A DNA stretch of 64,000 nt, from positions 182,068 to 246,067 of the forward strand of contig NZ_PYNW01000006.1 of assembly GCF_003026105.1 (NCBI RefSeq). The letters run 5' to 3'. A program made the translations under genes and the position numbers. The notes below the pieces were generated by a model that saw nothing but the letters and a program-made list of their open reading frames with translations, was not told where the DNA came from and ran no database searches. Source of the DNA: Photobacterium sp. GB-56. Lineage in GTDB: Bacteria > Pseudomonadota > Gammaproteobacteria > Enterobacterales > Vibrionaceae. Positions 20,922-30,073 of this stretch are shown here, piece after piece. Every line of letters starts with the position of its first letter. Positions within the stretch are counted from its first letter, which is position 1.

Positions 20922-21395
20922 TTAATCACACTTTGTGACAGTTACTGTTGCAGCTGATGTTGATGTAGCTTGTGCATAAGTCACATAACATTTTGCTTGA
21001 GTGTTATCAGCTTTTTGATTAGCAAACGTATATGAAATGGTATCGCTTACTGCATTTTTAGGCTGAAATGCTTTCCACTCAGTATTACCACTATGCAAAC
21101 CATTAACAATTAAGCTTAATGCCGCAGATGTTGCATCAGGATAACCTTCGGTTAAATCTAATGTGCTACCAGCAACACTAATCGCACCATCGCCAGACTC
21201 TTGGCCTTTCACAGCCGCTTTACCGTAAGCAATACCCGCTGCGCCTTGAATAGCACCTTTTAAACCTTCTAGCGAAGCATTACGCGCATCGGTCTGTAAA
21301 TTCATAAACTTAGGTGCCGCTGTTACGGCTAAAATACCAAGAATAACTATCACCACTACCAGCTCAATAAGCGTAAAACCCTTTTGACTTTTCAT
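20922..21395 (-). CDS. mshA: MshA-type major pilin, first tandem copy
   Basis: A 157-residue prepilin with leader MKSQKG, then [38 protein letters not shown] and [17 protein letters not shown] follow, and a Cys pair lies in QAKCYVTY and VTKCD. I chose the ATG at 21395 because AAAGGA lies six bases before it; an ATG five codons earlier contains that site. It follows mshB by 15 bases. As the copy in the standard mshB-mshA position it is the best candidate for the orthologue of Vibrio MshA. Confidence 0.92.
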   Translation of the reverse strand: MKSQKGFTLIELVVVIVILGILAVTAAPKFMNLQTDARNASLEGLKGAIQGAAGIAYGKAAVKGQESGDGAISVAGSTLDLTEGYPDATSAALSLIVNGLHSGNTEWKAFQPKNAVSDTISYTFANQKADNTQAKCYVTYAQATSTSAATVTVTKCD

Positions 21396-21410
21396 ATTGA
21401 TTCCTTTCAT

Positions 21411-22001
21411 TTATTTCAAATCTACTTCAACACGGCCCACTGCCGGCTGGTAAGTAAAAGAATGCCCAGCGAATGGATTCACTTCGCCAGAGCTATTTTT
21501 GCTAGCTGATGCTAGCTGGTAATAACGACACTGTTTAGCGGCACCTGTGCCTTCAACTGTGACGAAAAATAAATCTTTGCCACTCGCTAGATCATCGCGT
21601 GATGTCGTTGCTAACGGTGGGTTTTGCATCAATTCTTGCAACAAATCTAAACAGTCCGTCGCCGTCATATCGACCACATCAGTTGTTGCACTAGTGTTTA
21701 ACGCAAACGGATAACCAGGACGTATATTTAACGTGGTATCTTCTTGGGTTAATTTAAATTCAGTACCGTCGTAATCAACAGTATTCTTATTTCCGCTATC
21801 AACAGGGCGACCATACGCTTCCCATTGTGCTCTTGCTGAAATCACAGCCGTTGCAAAACCGCCTGTCATTCCTTCTATTGCAGATTGCTTAGCTTGATCG
21901 GTGATATTCATAAACCGAGGTAAAGCGGTTGCCGCTAAGATCCCGAGCACAATAATCACAACGACTAATTCGATAAGCGAAAAGCCGGCGTTTTTTTTCA
22001 T
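21411..22001 (-). CDS. mshB: MSHA minor pilin MshB
   Basis: A 196-residue pilin-like protein. Leader MKKNAG, then [18 protein letters not shown] with Glu5; LPRFMNITDQAKQSAIEGMT and GGFATAVISARAQWEAYG are MshB signatures. It is longer than the MshA copies and lies directly upstream of them, the usual position of mshB. Its function in the MSHA pilus is accessory; the precise role is not known from sequence. Confidence 0.93.
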   Translation of the reverse strand: MKKNAGFSLIELVVVIIVLGILAATALPRFMNITDQAKQSAIEGMTGGFATAVISARAQWEAYGRPVDSGNKNTVDYDGTEFKLTQEDTTLNIRPGYPFALNTSATTDVVDMTATDCLDLLQELMQNPPLATTSRDDLASGKDLFFVTVEGTGAAKQCRYYQLASASKNSSGEVNPFAGHSFTYQPAVGRVEVDLK

Positions 22002-22031
22002 TTCCCTATCCTTACTGTAAGAAACTCGACA

Positions 22032-22508
22032 CTATTGCGACAAATTACTGGCAATATGTATTTTGTCATTAATATAAAATATTGCCAATTTTTTCTTAAT
22101 GCCTATATCATATAAACATGTATTATAACTGTTTGAATCATCAGTACTTCTATAACCAAATGAATTATATTCAGGCCTTCCTATTCCATTTGACAATAAA
22201 GACCATATTTTAGGGCAGTCCAACTCCCCCTGTTTCAATACAATAGGCCATCCTAATTGGGTATATTCAAACGCAATATCACCAACCTTGTCATAATGAG
22301 GCCTATTATTTAACTCCCAGTTCTGACGCAGGTTTACAGCACCTTGATACAAATTATTTCGGGTTAAATCAAACTGAAGCAACTTGGCATTTTTTTGCAC
22401 TTGCTGCCATTCGTATAACAAAACACTTATTAATATAAATGTAATTATTAGCCATGAAACATTTTGTAACCTTTTTTTGTGCTGTAACTCACGATCCCTT
22501 AGCGACAT
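22032..22508 (-). CDS. mshF: MshF, small MSHA membrane protein
   Basis: A 158-residue protein with one N-terminal membrane segment (about 18-35, VSWLIITFILISVLLYEW) preceded by a basic stretch, then a periplasmic region with NNLYQGAVNLRQNWELNNRP. The start overlaps the mshG stop by 20 bases. It is assigned as MshF mainly by position between mshG and mshB and by topology; sequence conservation in this family is low. Its function is unknown, though the segment after the helix resembles the start of a pilin fold. Confidence 0.78.
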   Translation of the reverse strand: MSLRDRELQHKKRLQNVSWLIITFILISVLLYEWQQVQKNAKLLQFDLTRNNLYQGAVNLRQNWELNNRPHYDKVGDIAFEYTQLGWPIVLKQGELDCPKIWSLLSNGIGRPEYNSFGYRSTDDSNSYNTCLYDIGIKKKLAIFYINDKIHIASNLSQ

Positions 22509-23715
22509 CGAGCATTCCCCACATAGGCAAAAAGATACCTAAAGCTAATAACAACACCATACCTGCCACAACAACCAACATGATGGGCTCTATTCGAGCT
22601 GTTAATGTTTTTAAATCATATTCCACTTCACGATCATAAAAATCCGCGACTTCTAATAGCAACTCATCGACTTGACCTGTTTCTTCGCCCACGGCAATCA
22701 TTTGTAAAACGAGTGGCGTAAACACCCCTGATTTAGTAGCGGTTCGTGAAATACTGCTACCGCCCTCGATCCCTTGCTTCATTTCAATCAAGCGGTTTTC
22801 TAAAAATCGGTTACCTAACGATTCCGCTGCCATTTGAATCGCTTGATTTAAAGGCACACCAGCACGGATCATTAAAGAAAACGTACGAGCAAAACGCGCC
22901 ATTTGAGCACGATTAACAATGCTTCCCGTAATAGGCATACGTAAGCGCCAGTTATCCCACTTTTCGGCACCTTTTGGCGTATTACGCCAAAATCGTATAC
23001 CTAACCAAATAGCGACGGATACGCCAATCATCATCGGCCAGTAATGAACAAAAAAGTTCGATGTTCCAATCAACACTCGAGTTGGCCATGGCAGTTCAAC
23101 GCCAAAGCGCGAGAACATCGACGCAAATTGTGGAATAACTTTGGTATTTAATATCCCCATTGCTATCACGATAGCCGTTAATACAAATGTGGGATAACGC
23201 ATCGCCGACTTAATTTGGCGACGGGTATTCATTTCTTGTTCGTAGTAATTCGCAAGCTGTAACAATACCTGATCAAGACGACCCGTATTTTCGCCGACAT
23301 GGATCATCGAGATAAATAACCGAGAAAAAACCCGAGGATGTTGCTGCATCGCCACTGACAACGCGCGACCATTCGTCAAATCAAGGGTTAACGCTTCTAG
23401 GGTTGTTTTTAATAAAGGATGACTCGCACTTTGCGATAAACCTTTAAAAGCCCGTAATAAAGGGACACCTGCTTTGGTTAAACTGTATAGCTGTCGACAA
23501 AAGATCACGAGAACTTCTAGCGGTAATTGCGCTTGAAACAAAGCACTTAAATCAAACGCTTGACCTTTTGCTTTACCGTGCGTTTCTCGGATCTCAAGGG
23601 GGATCACACCTTGACGCAGCAAGAGATCGGCTGCGGCATTAGCATTTGATGCTTCAATCGTTCCCTGTTTTAATTGGCCTTTCTCACCGCGCCCTCGGTA
23701 GCTAAATACTGCCAT
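22489..23715 (-). CDS. mshG: MSHA inner-membrane platform protein MshG
   Basis: A 408-residue PilC/GspF-family protein with the duplicated cytoplasmic helical domain: FCRQLYSLTKAGVPLLRAFK in the first half and FARTFSLMIRAGVPLNQAIQ in the second. Three membrane helices are visible (about 175-195, 220-240 and 380-400). LQMIAVGEETGQVDELL is a family hallmark. It forms the platform that couples the MshE motor to pilin insertion. It lies 14 bases after mshE. Confidence 0.96.
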   Translation of the reverse strand: MAVFSYRGRGEKGQLKQGTIEASNANAAADLLLRQGVIPLEIRETHGKAKGQAFDLSALFQAQLPLEVLVIFCRQLYSLTKAGVPLLRAFKGLSQSASHPLLKTTLEALTLDLTNGRALSVAMQQHPRVFSRLFISMIHVGENTGRLDQVLLQLANYYEQEMNTRRQIKSAMRYPTFVLTAIVIAMGILNTKVIPQFASMFSRFGVELPWPTRVLIGTSNFFVHYWPMMIGVSVAIWLGIRFWRNTPKGAEKWDNWRLRMPITGSIVNRAQMARFARTFSLMIRAGVPLNQAIQMAAESLGNRFLENRLIEMKQGIEGGSSISRTATKSGVFTPLVLQMIAVGEETGQVDELLLEVADFYDREVEYDLKTLTARIEPIMLVVVAGMVLLLALGIFLPMWGMLDVAKGS

Positions 23716-23729
23716 CTTCGTCTCTACTA

Positions 23730-25442
23730 CTAGTTAAGAACATCCAGTACTTCACCTTCACCAAGAAGCAGTACCTCATCAATGCTGGTCTTGCCTGCTA
23801 AAGCAAGCTCCATTGCTGATTCCACCAGCGGTTTATAGCCTTCACTCTTTCTCGCCAGCTGGGTAAATAGCACCGCATTATTTTGACGTAACGCATCCAT
23901 CATATCTTGGCGCATCTCAAGTAACTCAAAGACACCAATACGGCCTTTGTAACCGGTAAAGTTACAGCTATGACACCCTCGTCCACGACGGAAAACATGA
24001 TTGTTGTAGAATGGGAAACGGGTTTCTAGCCACGCTTTTTGTCCCGGCTCTAAAGCCGCATCTTCACCACAATCACTACAAATACGGCGTACCAATCGCT
24101 GCGCTAATACTGCACGAACGGCACTCGCCACCAAGTAACCTGGCGCTTCCATATCGATCATACGCAGTGCACTGTCTACCGCATCGTTAGTATGAAGTGT
24201 CGATAAAACTAGGTGACCCGTTAATGCCGAACGCAAGCCAATTTCGACGGTTTCCTGATCGCGCATCTCACCAATTAAGATGACATCGGGATCCTGACGT
24301 AAAAAAGTGCGTAGAATAGAGGAGAAATTAAGCCCAATCTTGCTGTTTACCTGAACTTGGTTAACACGCGGCAAACGGTATTCCACCGGATCTTCTGCAG
24401 TAATGAGTTTCTTACCCGGCTTATTTAATTCGCTTAATGCGCCATATAGCGTCGTAGTTTTACCTGAACCTGTTGGCCCTGTGACCAAAATCATGCCATG
24501 AGGACGTTTTAGCTGGCGACGAAAACGCTGCACGATATCATCCGGCATACCGATTTCATCAAGGCTTAAAATACCGGCGGACTGATCAAGTAAACGCATT
24601 ACGACCGATTCGCCATGTTGAATTGGCATGGTAGAAATACGCACATCAACCGAGCGGTTTCGTACCATCATGTTAAAGCGTCCATCTTGAGGCAGACGCT
24701 TTTCAGAAATATCGAGGCCACTCATGAGCTTTAAACGCAATACTAGCGCAGAAGAAATACTGCTCTCATCAATCAGGTTTTCATGCAGCACACCATCAAT
24801 ACGTTGGCGGATACGCAACACATCAGCATCAGGCTCAATGTGAATATCCGAAGCGCCCACTTGCACTGCATCTTCAAACAATGAGTTGATCAGTTTTACA
24901 ACAGTCACTTCTTCATTGTCGGCCTCTTCCATGCCAAATGTGAAAGTGTGGTGATCTTGGTGTTCTGCTTTTAATTGCTCAGCAAATGACGCAATTTCTT
25001 GAGTACGGCGATAGTAACGATCAAAGGCAGCCAACAATTGACGCTCTGGCGCAATCACAAGTTCAACCCGGTACTGGCTGAGCTGATCAAACACCGCCTC
25101 TTGCGCTGCTAAGTCAGCAGGATCGCTCATCGCAACACGAACCGTATCACCATGCCGACCTAAAACTAACGCACGCAAGCGACGCGCATTTACTTCTGAA
25201 AGTAAACCAACATGTTCGCTATCCACTTGCACTCGTGTTAAATCAACAAGCGGCACATCAAGCTGACGCGCCAAAAACTGCAGCATTTGCTGTTCAGTAA
25301 GAAATCCTAAATTAATTAGGGTGTCACCGAGCTTACGTCCCGTTGATTGCTGTTTTGTCAGTGCTTGTTCTAGTTGTTGCTGAGTAATGATATTTTCATC
25401 AACTAGAAGATCGCCTAAGCGTTTACGTAATCGAATTTGCAT
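23730..25442 (-). CDS. mshE: MSHA pilus extension ATPase MshE, c-di-GMP-binding type
   Basis: A 570-residue GspE/PilB-type motor. The N-terminal 65 residues contain two tandem MshEN motifs (RLGDLLVDENIITQQQLEQA, then KLGDTLINLGFLTEQQML), which in V. cholerae MshE bind cyclic di-GMP. Next come the N2 domain, Walker A GPTGSGKTTT (about 320), the Asp box TAEDPVEYRLP, Walker B ILIGEMRDQETVEIGL, the His box HTNDAVDS and a tetra-Cys zinc site (CSDCGEDA ... CHSCNFTGYKG). All catalytic elements are intact. It powers pilus extension and so links c-di-GMP to MSHA assembly. Confidence 0.97.
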   Translation of the reverse strand: MQIRLRKRLGDLLVDENIITQQQLEQALTKQQSTGRKLGDTLINLGFLTEQQMLQFLARQLDVPLVDLTRVQVDSEHVGLLSEVNARRLRALVLGRHGDTVRVAMSDPADLAAQEAVFDQLSQYRVELVIAPERQLLAAFDRYYRRTQEIASFAEQLKAEHQDHHTFTFGMEEADNEEVTVVKLINSLFEDAVQVGASDIHIEPDADVLRIRQRIDGVLHENLIDESSISSALVLRLKLMSGLDISEKRLPQDGRFNMMVRNRSVDVRISTMPIQHGESVVMRLLDQSAGILSLDEIGMPDDIVQRFRRQLKRPHGMILVTGPTGSGKTTTLYGALSELNKPGKKLITAEDPVEYRLPRVNQVQVNSKIGLNFSSILRTFLRQDPDVILIGEMRDQETVEIGLRSALTGHLVLSTLHTNDAVDSALRMIDMEAPGYLVASAVRAVLAQRLVRRICSDCGEDAALEPGQKAWLETRFPFYNNHVFRRGRGCHSCNFTGYKGRIGVFELLEMRQDMMDALRQNNAVLFTQLARKSEGYKPLVESAMELALAGKTSIDEVLLLGEGEVLDVLN

Positions 25443-25445
25443 CGG

Positions 25446-26615
25446 CTAGCTCCTATGCGATTTTAATGCAACTAAACGCTGCTGAATAAATTGTTGTGAT
25501 GACGCTGAGATATTACCTAGCTGTAATGCTTTTTGGTAAGACTCACGGGCTTTCTCTGCATTACCACTCCGGTCTTGAGCAATCGCTAATCCCATCCACC
25601 AGCGACCATCAAATGACGCTAAACGCACTAATTGTTGATAACTTTGAAGTGCTACCACATTGTTATTTAATCTTTGTGCTAACGCGCCACGCATAGCTAA
25701 ATACTGTGAATCCATGCTGCCACTTTTATCATTTAACACAGCTAATGCCGCTTGATTTTGGTTTTCATTGACCAATAATTTTGCGAGTGTTAAACGTAAC
25801 TGTGGTTGATTCGGTTGCTTTGCTAGCCCTTTTTCAAGCGTCGCAATCGCTTCTCTTACATTGCCTCGCCCATAATACAATGCCGCCAAACGTTGCCTTG
25901 CCATGATCCAATCCGGTCGATAATTTAAAGCCGACTCTAAATTAACAACCGCTTGTTTACTGTTTTGCTGCTCTAAGGCTTTTTCTGCATTTAAGTATTC
26001 AACTTGCGCCAATTCTTTTGGCGTTAAAGAAACAGTTTGAATCGATAATTCACTTTTAACAGGTTTTGGCGCAGGTGGCTTTGACTGGACTTTATGCTCT
26101 CGCTCAACCGCAGCCAATGCTTTTTCATAACCGCTTTCATAGCCTTGATCATAAGAGCTTTGTAACTCTTTTTGTTCATCTTCACTTTCAAGAGATTCTT
26201 GAGCGACAGGCATATTCGTAAGCTCAGCTGTGACTGATTTATCAATACGCTTTGAATGTGGTTGTTCTGTAACAACTGCCGTTTTAATTTCATCTGATGC
26301 TACAGGTGTTTTCACTGCAATGGTTGATAACGGTTTAACTGATGCAATCTCTTTCGTCGTTTCAGGTTGATCAACAATAGGCTCTGCGGCTATTTCTGTT
26401 TGTGCCATGGCTGGTGTAACAACACTATCAGGTTGATTTAACCACCACGCCATACCGACAAATGCCATGGTGCAGCAACCAACAGTTACCCATTTCGGCC
26501 ATGCTGATGTTGGTATAGGTGCTATTTCTGCTGCACGTAATGGAGAGCCCTGCTGTGATGCAGAAGCGAGTTTTACTTGGCTCAACTCATTAAGTCGGCG
26601 ATTTAATTCACTCAT
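25446..26615 (-). CDS. mshN: MshN, TPR protein of the MSHA assembly machine
   Basis: About 389 residues. A cytoplasmic N terminus (MSELNRRLNELSQ) is followed by one membrane helix (about 50-65, VTVGCCTMAFVGMAWWL), a long low-complexity periplasmic linker rich in Glu, Lys, Thr and Val, and C-terminal tetratricopeptide repeats (about 210-385, AEKALEQQNSKQAVVNLESA, REAIATLEKGLAKQPNQPQL, ARESYQKALQLGN). The ATG at 26615 overlaps the mshM stop (ATGA). TPR proteins of this kind help secretin or platform assembly; the exact role of MshN is inferred. Confidence 0.92.
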   Translation of the reverse strand: MSELNRRLNELSQVKLASASQQGSPLRAAEIAPIPTSAWPKWVTVGCCTMAFVGMAWWLNQPDSVVTPAMAQTEIAAEPIVDQPETTKEIASVKPLSTIAVKTPVASDEIKTAVVTEQPHSKRIDKSVTAELTNMPVAQESLESEDEQKELQSSYDQGYESGYEKALAAVEREHKVQSKPPAPKPVKSELSIQTVSLTPKELAQVEYLNAEKALEQQNSKQAVVNLESALNYRPDWIMARQRLAALYYGRGNVREAIATLEKGLAKQPNQPQLRLTLAKLLVNENQNQAALAVLNDKSGSMDSQYLAMRGALAQRLNNNVVALQSYQQLVRLASFDGRWWMGLAIAQDRSGNAEKARESYQKALQLGNISASSQQFIQQRLVALKSHRS

Positions 26616-27460
26616 GAATGACTCCATCCCCACAATATAGGAAATGACCACTTAGGTTGTTTTGCACCAAGGGTATCCCGAATAGCCATGAGAACTTCTT
26701 TTTTACTAACGATATATTTTTGCTCACAAAAAGTGGCAAGTAAGGACTTATGGCATAGTTGATTGATCAATCGTGGTATGCCACCACTGGCATACCAAAT
26801 TGCGCGGCATATCGACATGCTAAACACCATGTCAGTATAGCCAGCTTGATACAGTCGGTGTTGTATATATGCAACGGTTTCAGCCAAGGTTAATGGCCGT
26901 AAAACAGCACGAAATGTGATCCGTTGACGTAATTGACGCAATTGATGCTGAGCTAATCGTTGATCAAGCTCTGGCTGTCCGAGTAAAACGATATGTAGTA
27001 GCTTTTCTTGTTCAGTTTCTAAATTACCGAATAAACGAATCGCTTCTAACGCATCATCTGACAACGCTTGTGCTTCATCGAGTAACACTACCACCGATTG
27101 ACCATTCAACCGGCGAGTGATTAATTCATCCTGAATTTGCTCTGTCAGTAAAGCATGGTCACTATTGGGTAGTAGGCTTAATTCTTTTGCCAATGAACGC
27201 TTTAATTCTATTCCACTACAGGCTGGCGTCGGTAGGTAAGCAAGATCAAAATGAGTTGGCAATTGGGTCATCAACATACGACACACTAAGGTTTTACCCG
27301 TTCCTACCTCTCCTGATACCTGTGTGATCCCTTCGCCCATTTGTAGTGCTGCCAACACGGTTTGAATCGCTTCAATATGTGATGGCAGCGCATGGAAAAG
27401 AGAGGTATTCGGTGTTAAAGAAAAAGGCTGCTGACTAAAACCAAAGTGTTCGAGATACAT
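26612..27460 (-). CDS. mshM: MshM, ExeA/GspA-like AAA ATPase
   Basis: A 282-residue AAA+ protein. The N terminus MYLEHFGFSQQPFSLTPNTS is the ExeA/GspA signature. Walker A is GEVGTGKT (50-57) and Walker B is VVVLLDEAQAL. Sensor and arginine-finger regions are recognisable in GIPRLINQLCHKSLL near the end. It lacks the membrane helix and peptidoglycan-binding C terminus of full ExeA; MshN, overlapping by 4 bases, may take that partner role. It probably aids placing or organising the secretin. Confidence 0.94.
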   Translation of the reverse strand: MYLEHFGFSQQPFSLTPNTSLFHALPSHIEAIQTVLAALQMGEGITQVSGEVGTGKTLVCRMLMTQLPTHFDLAYLPTPACSGIELKRSLAKELSLLPNSDHALLTEQIQDELITRRLNGQSVVVLLDEAQALSDDALEAIRLFGNLETEQEKLLHIVLLGQPELDQRLAQHQLRQLRQRITFRAVLRPLTLAETVAYIQHRLYQAGYTDMVFSMSICRAIWYASGGIPRLINQLCHKSLLATFCEQKYIVSKKEVLMAIRDTLGAKQPKWSFPILWGWSHS

Positions 27461-27463
27461 GAA

Positions 27464-29107
27464 TTACCCTTCTTCAGGGAACCATTCATTAATCAGTGAT
27501 CGAGAGCGTTCAATTTCTTGTTTCCAAGTATTGTCAGTCACAACTGTCGGTTTAAGTAAGATCACCAATTCAGTTTTCTTTTTCACTTTATTGATATGAC
27601 GGAATAAATTACCAATCCCAGGAATATCACCAAGCAGAGGAACCTTCGAGACTTGATCATTAATGCTTGATTTCATTAAACCACCAATCACCACAACATC
27701 ACCTGTTCGGGCGTGGATGATTGAATCAGATTCGCGAATAGTACTTTTTGCCAACGGTAATACCATAGGTTTTTCAGTACCGACTTCAATCGTTTTCTGT
27801 TCATTCTGCACATCAACAACCGCTGGGTGAACATGTAATAAAACGCCACCTTGGTCGTCAATCTGTGGCGTTACGTCTAACGAAATACCAGAGAAAAACG
27901 GGGTTAATGAGACATCTGGCGAAACATTATTGTTATCACCTGAGACGTTGCTGCTTGAAACGTCTGTCACAAAGTATTCATCACCACCGACTTTGATCAC
28001 CGCTTTTTGGTTATTTGCAGCTGTCACTCGCGGGCTAGAAAGTACATTCAAATCCCCTTGAGTTGATAAGAAGCTCATCACCGCACTAAAGTTACCATCT
28101 GAAATAGTAACGTTAGTTTGACCACCTAAAAGTTCTGAGATGGCATTACCACCGGGTAGTGCACCAGCAACAATATCTGCTGCATTTTCAACACCATTCA
28201 CAACAATATTTGTACCACCAATGCTGCGCGTTAAGTTATTCCAATCAATACCTTGTTGGTAACTATCATCAAGTGTCACCTCCATGATTTTCGCCTCAAG
28301 CACGACTTGACGCTTTAGACGACGTTGAGACATGCCCAAGAACTCTTTAACTTCACGTAATTCATTAGGGAAGGCGCGTACCGAAATAAGACCCGCTTGC
28401 GGTGATACCATGACATTTCGACCATCACCAGAGCCAATCATGCCACTCACGACTTTCTCTAACTGTGTCCAAAAATCACTGTCCGAGGTCGTTTCAATCG
28501 TTGTGCCGCCCGTTGTGGTATTACCACCACTTGATGATGAGCTACTACTATTATCATCACCTGATGATGAATTATTATTGCCATCACTAATAGAACCGGA
28601 GGTAATAGAGGTTAATGACTTACCTTTACGCTGTAATTGTAAATAATCAACGGGGATCACTTCAGTCCGTAGCGTTGCAGGGAAAACCTGAATAATATTC
28701 CCTTTACGCGTCGTACTATAACCGTAAATATCAGACACGACATTTAGCACTTCATCGAGAGTGACATCATTTAATTTCATCGTAATACGGCCAGTAACAC
28801 CAGGATGAATGACGATATTAAATGGTGTGCCTTTTACTAAACTGGTAAAAAATGCATTGGCTTCAACATTTTTAGCATTAACACGAAAACGCTTTTCTAA
28901 CGAAGAATTAGCAGGGTTAATATTGCTATCAAGTGATGGCATAAGATCAGCATTGACCGCAGACGGTAGCTCCATTAACGGACGGCTACTCGCTTCATTC
29001 GCAGCTTCATTTAAGGCCTTCTTCACTTCAACAGGGTTTTGATGCCCCATATTAGTTGAACAGCCCGCTAAGGATGCAATGGTGATCCCTAGAAGAATTC
29101 GACGCAT
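27464..29107 (-). CDS. mshL: MSHA outer-membrane secretin MshL
   Basis: A 547-residue secretin. A lipoprotein signal (ILLGITIASLAGC) is followed by a secretin-TonB short N domain (about 75-140, ANAFFTSLVKGTPFNIVIHP), an N1-like domain, and a Ser/Asn/Gly-rich linker (about 165-200, including SSSSSSSGG). The C-terminal secretin domain contains VVVIGGLMKSSINDQVSKVP and LLGDIPGIGNLFRH. It forms the gated outer-membrane pore for the pilus. The low-complexity linker is coded by imperfect TCA/GAT-type triplets. It follows mshK by 11 bases. Confidence 0.97.
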   Translation of the reverse strand: MRRILLGITIASLAGCSTNMGHQNPVEVKKALNEAANEASSRPLMELPSAVNADLMPSLDSNINPANSSLEKRFRVNAKNVEANAFFTSLVKGTPFNIVIHPGVTGRITMKLNDVTLDEVLNVVSDIYGYSTTRKGNIIQVFPATLRTEVIPVDYLQLQRKGKSLTSITSGSISDGNNNSSSGDDNSSSSSSSGGNTTTGGTTIETTSDSDFWTQLEKVVSGMIGSGDGRNVMVSPQAGLISVRAFPNELREVKEFLGMSQRRLKRQVVLEAKIMEVTLDDSYQQGIDWNNLTRSIGGTNIVVNGVENAADIVAGALPGGNAISELLGGQTNVTISDGNFSAVMSFLSTQGDLNVLSSPRVTAANNQKAVIKVGGDEYFVTDVSSSNVSGDNNNVSPDVSLTPFFSGISLDVTPQIDDQGGVLLHVHPAVVDVQNEQKTIEVGTEKPMVLPLAKSTIRESDSIIHARTGDVVVIGGLMKSSINDQVSKVPLLGDIPGIGNLFRHINKVKKKTELVILLKPTVVTDNTWKQEIERSRSLINEWFPEEG

Positions 29108-29118
29108 AATATTTAACC

Positions 29119-29433
29119 TTAATTCGTTCGTATATTTTCAGCAAATAACGCCAAATGCCACTTTTTGCCACTACGACTTAAAGTAACACTACTTTCAGAA
29201 ACATTTGTCAGAGTGTAACCATTGACGCGTTCGCCAAGGCTGACCACTTGACCACTTAAAATCACCGAGCACTGCTGACCATCACAAATAATACTTTGTA
29301 ACTGTGGCAATCGTGCCTGTGCTTGGCTCGTTTTGGCTTTACTCGCCACCCAACCTAATGGTGCAGTAGGATCTTGAGCAGCATAAGCACCGAAGGCGCA
29401 TAAACTTAAAAGTAAAGCTGCCATCCATGTCAT
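29119..29433 (-). CDS. mshK: MshK, small periplasmic MSHA protein
   Basis: About 104 residues with a signal peptide (MTWMAALLLSLCAFGAYA) and a conserved-looking AQDPTAPLGW start of the mature protein, followed by LQSIICDGQQCSVILSGQVV, a PilP/GspC homology-region-like beta domain. The ATG at 29433, with GGTGGA seven bases upstream and four bases after the mshJ stop, is preferred over an in-frame GTG inside mshJ. It probably links the inner-membrane MshI/MshJ pair to the secretin MshL, as PilP does in type IV pili. Confidence 0.9.
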   Translation of the reverse strand: MTWMAALLLSLCAFGAYAAQDPTAPLGWVASKAKTSQAQARLPQLQSIICDGQQCSVILSGQVVSLGERVNGYTLTNVSESSVTLSRSGKKWHLALFAENIRTN

Positions 29434-29437
29434 TTTC

Positions 29438-30073
29438 TTATCCACCAATAAAGTCCTTACTCTCACCTAAGGTATACACTTCCAGTTCCACCTTTGCCCA
29501 TGGATACTTATCAACCTGATAGCTCAGGCTTCGCCAGTAATATTTAACCGGTAATGCTTCTAATTTATTTAAGTAATTCACCACATCAAAGTAACGCCCT
29601 TTAAACGTTAAGCGAATGGGGTGAACAAAGTACCCCTGTTGATCACCACTCACTAGTTGGGATGACGGTAATGACGTCATTGACTCTAATTTTAATGCCG
29701 AGCTATGACGCAGAACTTGCTCTAGCAAGCCAGTCATTTGAACCGGCGTGATCAAACTACCAATTTTTGCTTCTAGCGCTTGTTGTAAGGCTTTATCTTC
29801 TTGCTGATATTGTGCCAATTTTTGGTTAATCGCTTTATCCGGATCTTGCTGTAATTTTCTATTTGCAACAATCAATTGATTTTGTGCGGTGATCACATCA
29901 TTCTTGGTATCCACCAATGCTGTTTTAACCGTCTGTAAGGTCACCATTTGTGGCTCAATAATTAGCATATAGCCAATAAACAAGATGCCAAACCAACCTG
30001 TGATAGCAATTAACCATTGCTCACGCACTGACAAAGCAGCAAAACGCTGACTTAGCTCATCCCACTTGATCAT
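29438..30073 (-). CDS. mshJ: MshJ, inner-membrane assembly protein (PilO/GspM-like)
   Basis: A 211-residue bitopic protein: short cytoplasmic start, one membrane helix (about 21-40, IAITGWFGILFIGYMLI), a coiled coil (about 45-100, QTVKTALVDTKNDVITAQNQ) and a ferredoxin-like periplasmic domain (FKGRYFDVVNYLNKLEALPV). The pattern is that of PilO/GspM. ATGA overlap with mshI shows coupling. It pairs with MshI to form the inner-membrane alignment subcomplex. Confidence 0.93.
   Translation of the reverse strand: MIKWDELSQRFAALSVREQWLIAITGWFGILFIGYMLIIEPQMVTLQTVKTALVDTKNDVITAQNQLIVANRKLQQDPDKAINQKLAQYQQEDKALQQALEAKIGSLITPVQMTGLLEQVLRHSSALKLESMTSLPSSQLVSGDQQGYFVHPIRLTFKGRYFDVVNYLNKLEALPVKYYWRSLSYQVDKYPWAKVELEVYTLGESKDFIGG

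Noticed and set aside
28500..28620. Possible phase-variable repeat in mshL
   Set aside because: The Ser/Asn/Gly linker is coded by mixed triplets without a perfect repeat; changes would be in frame and no slipped-strand tract is visible.
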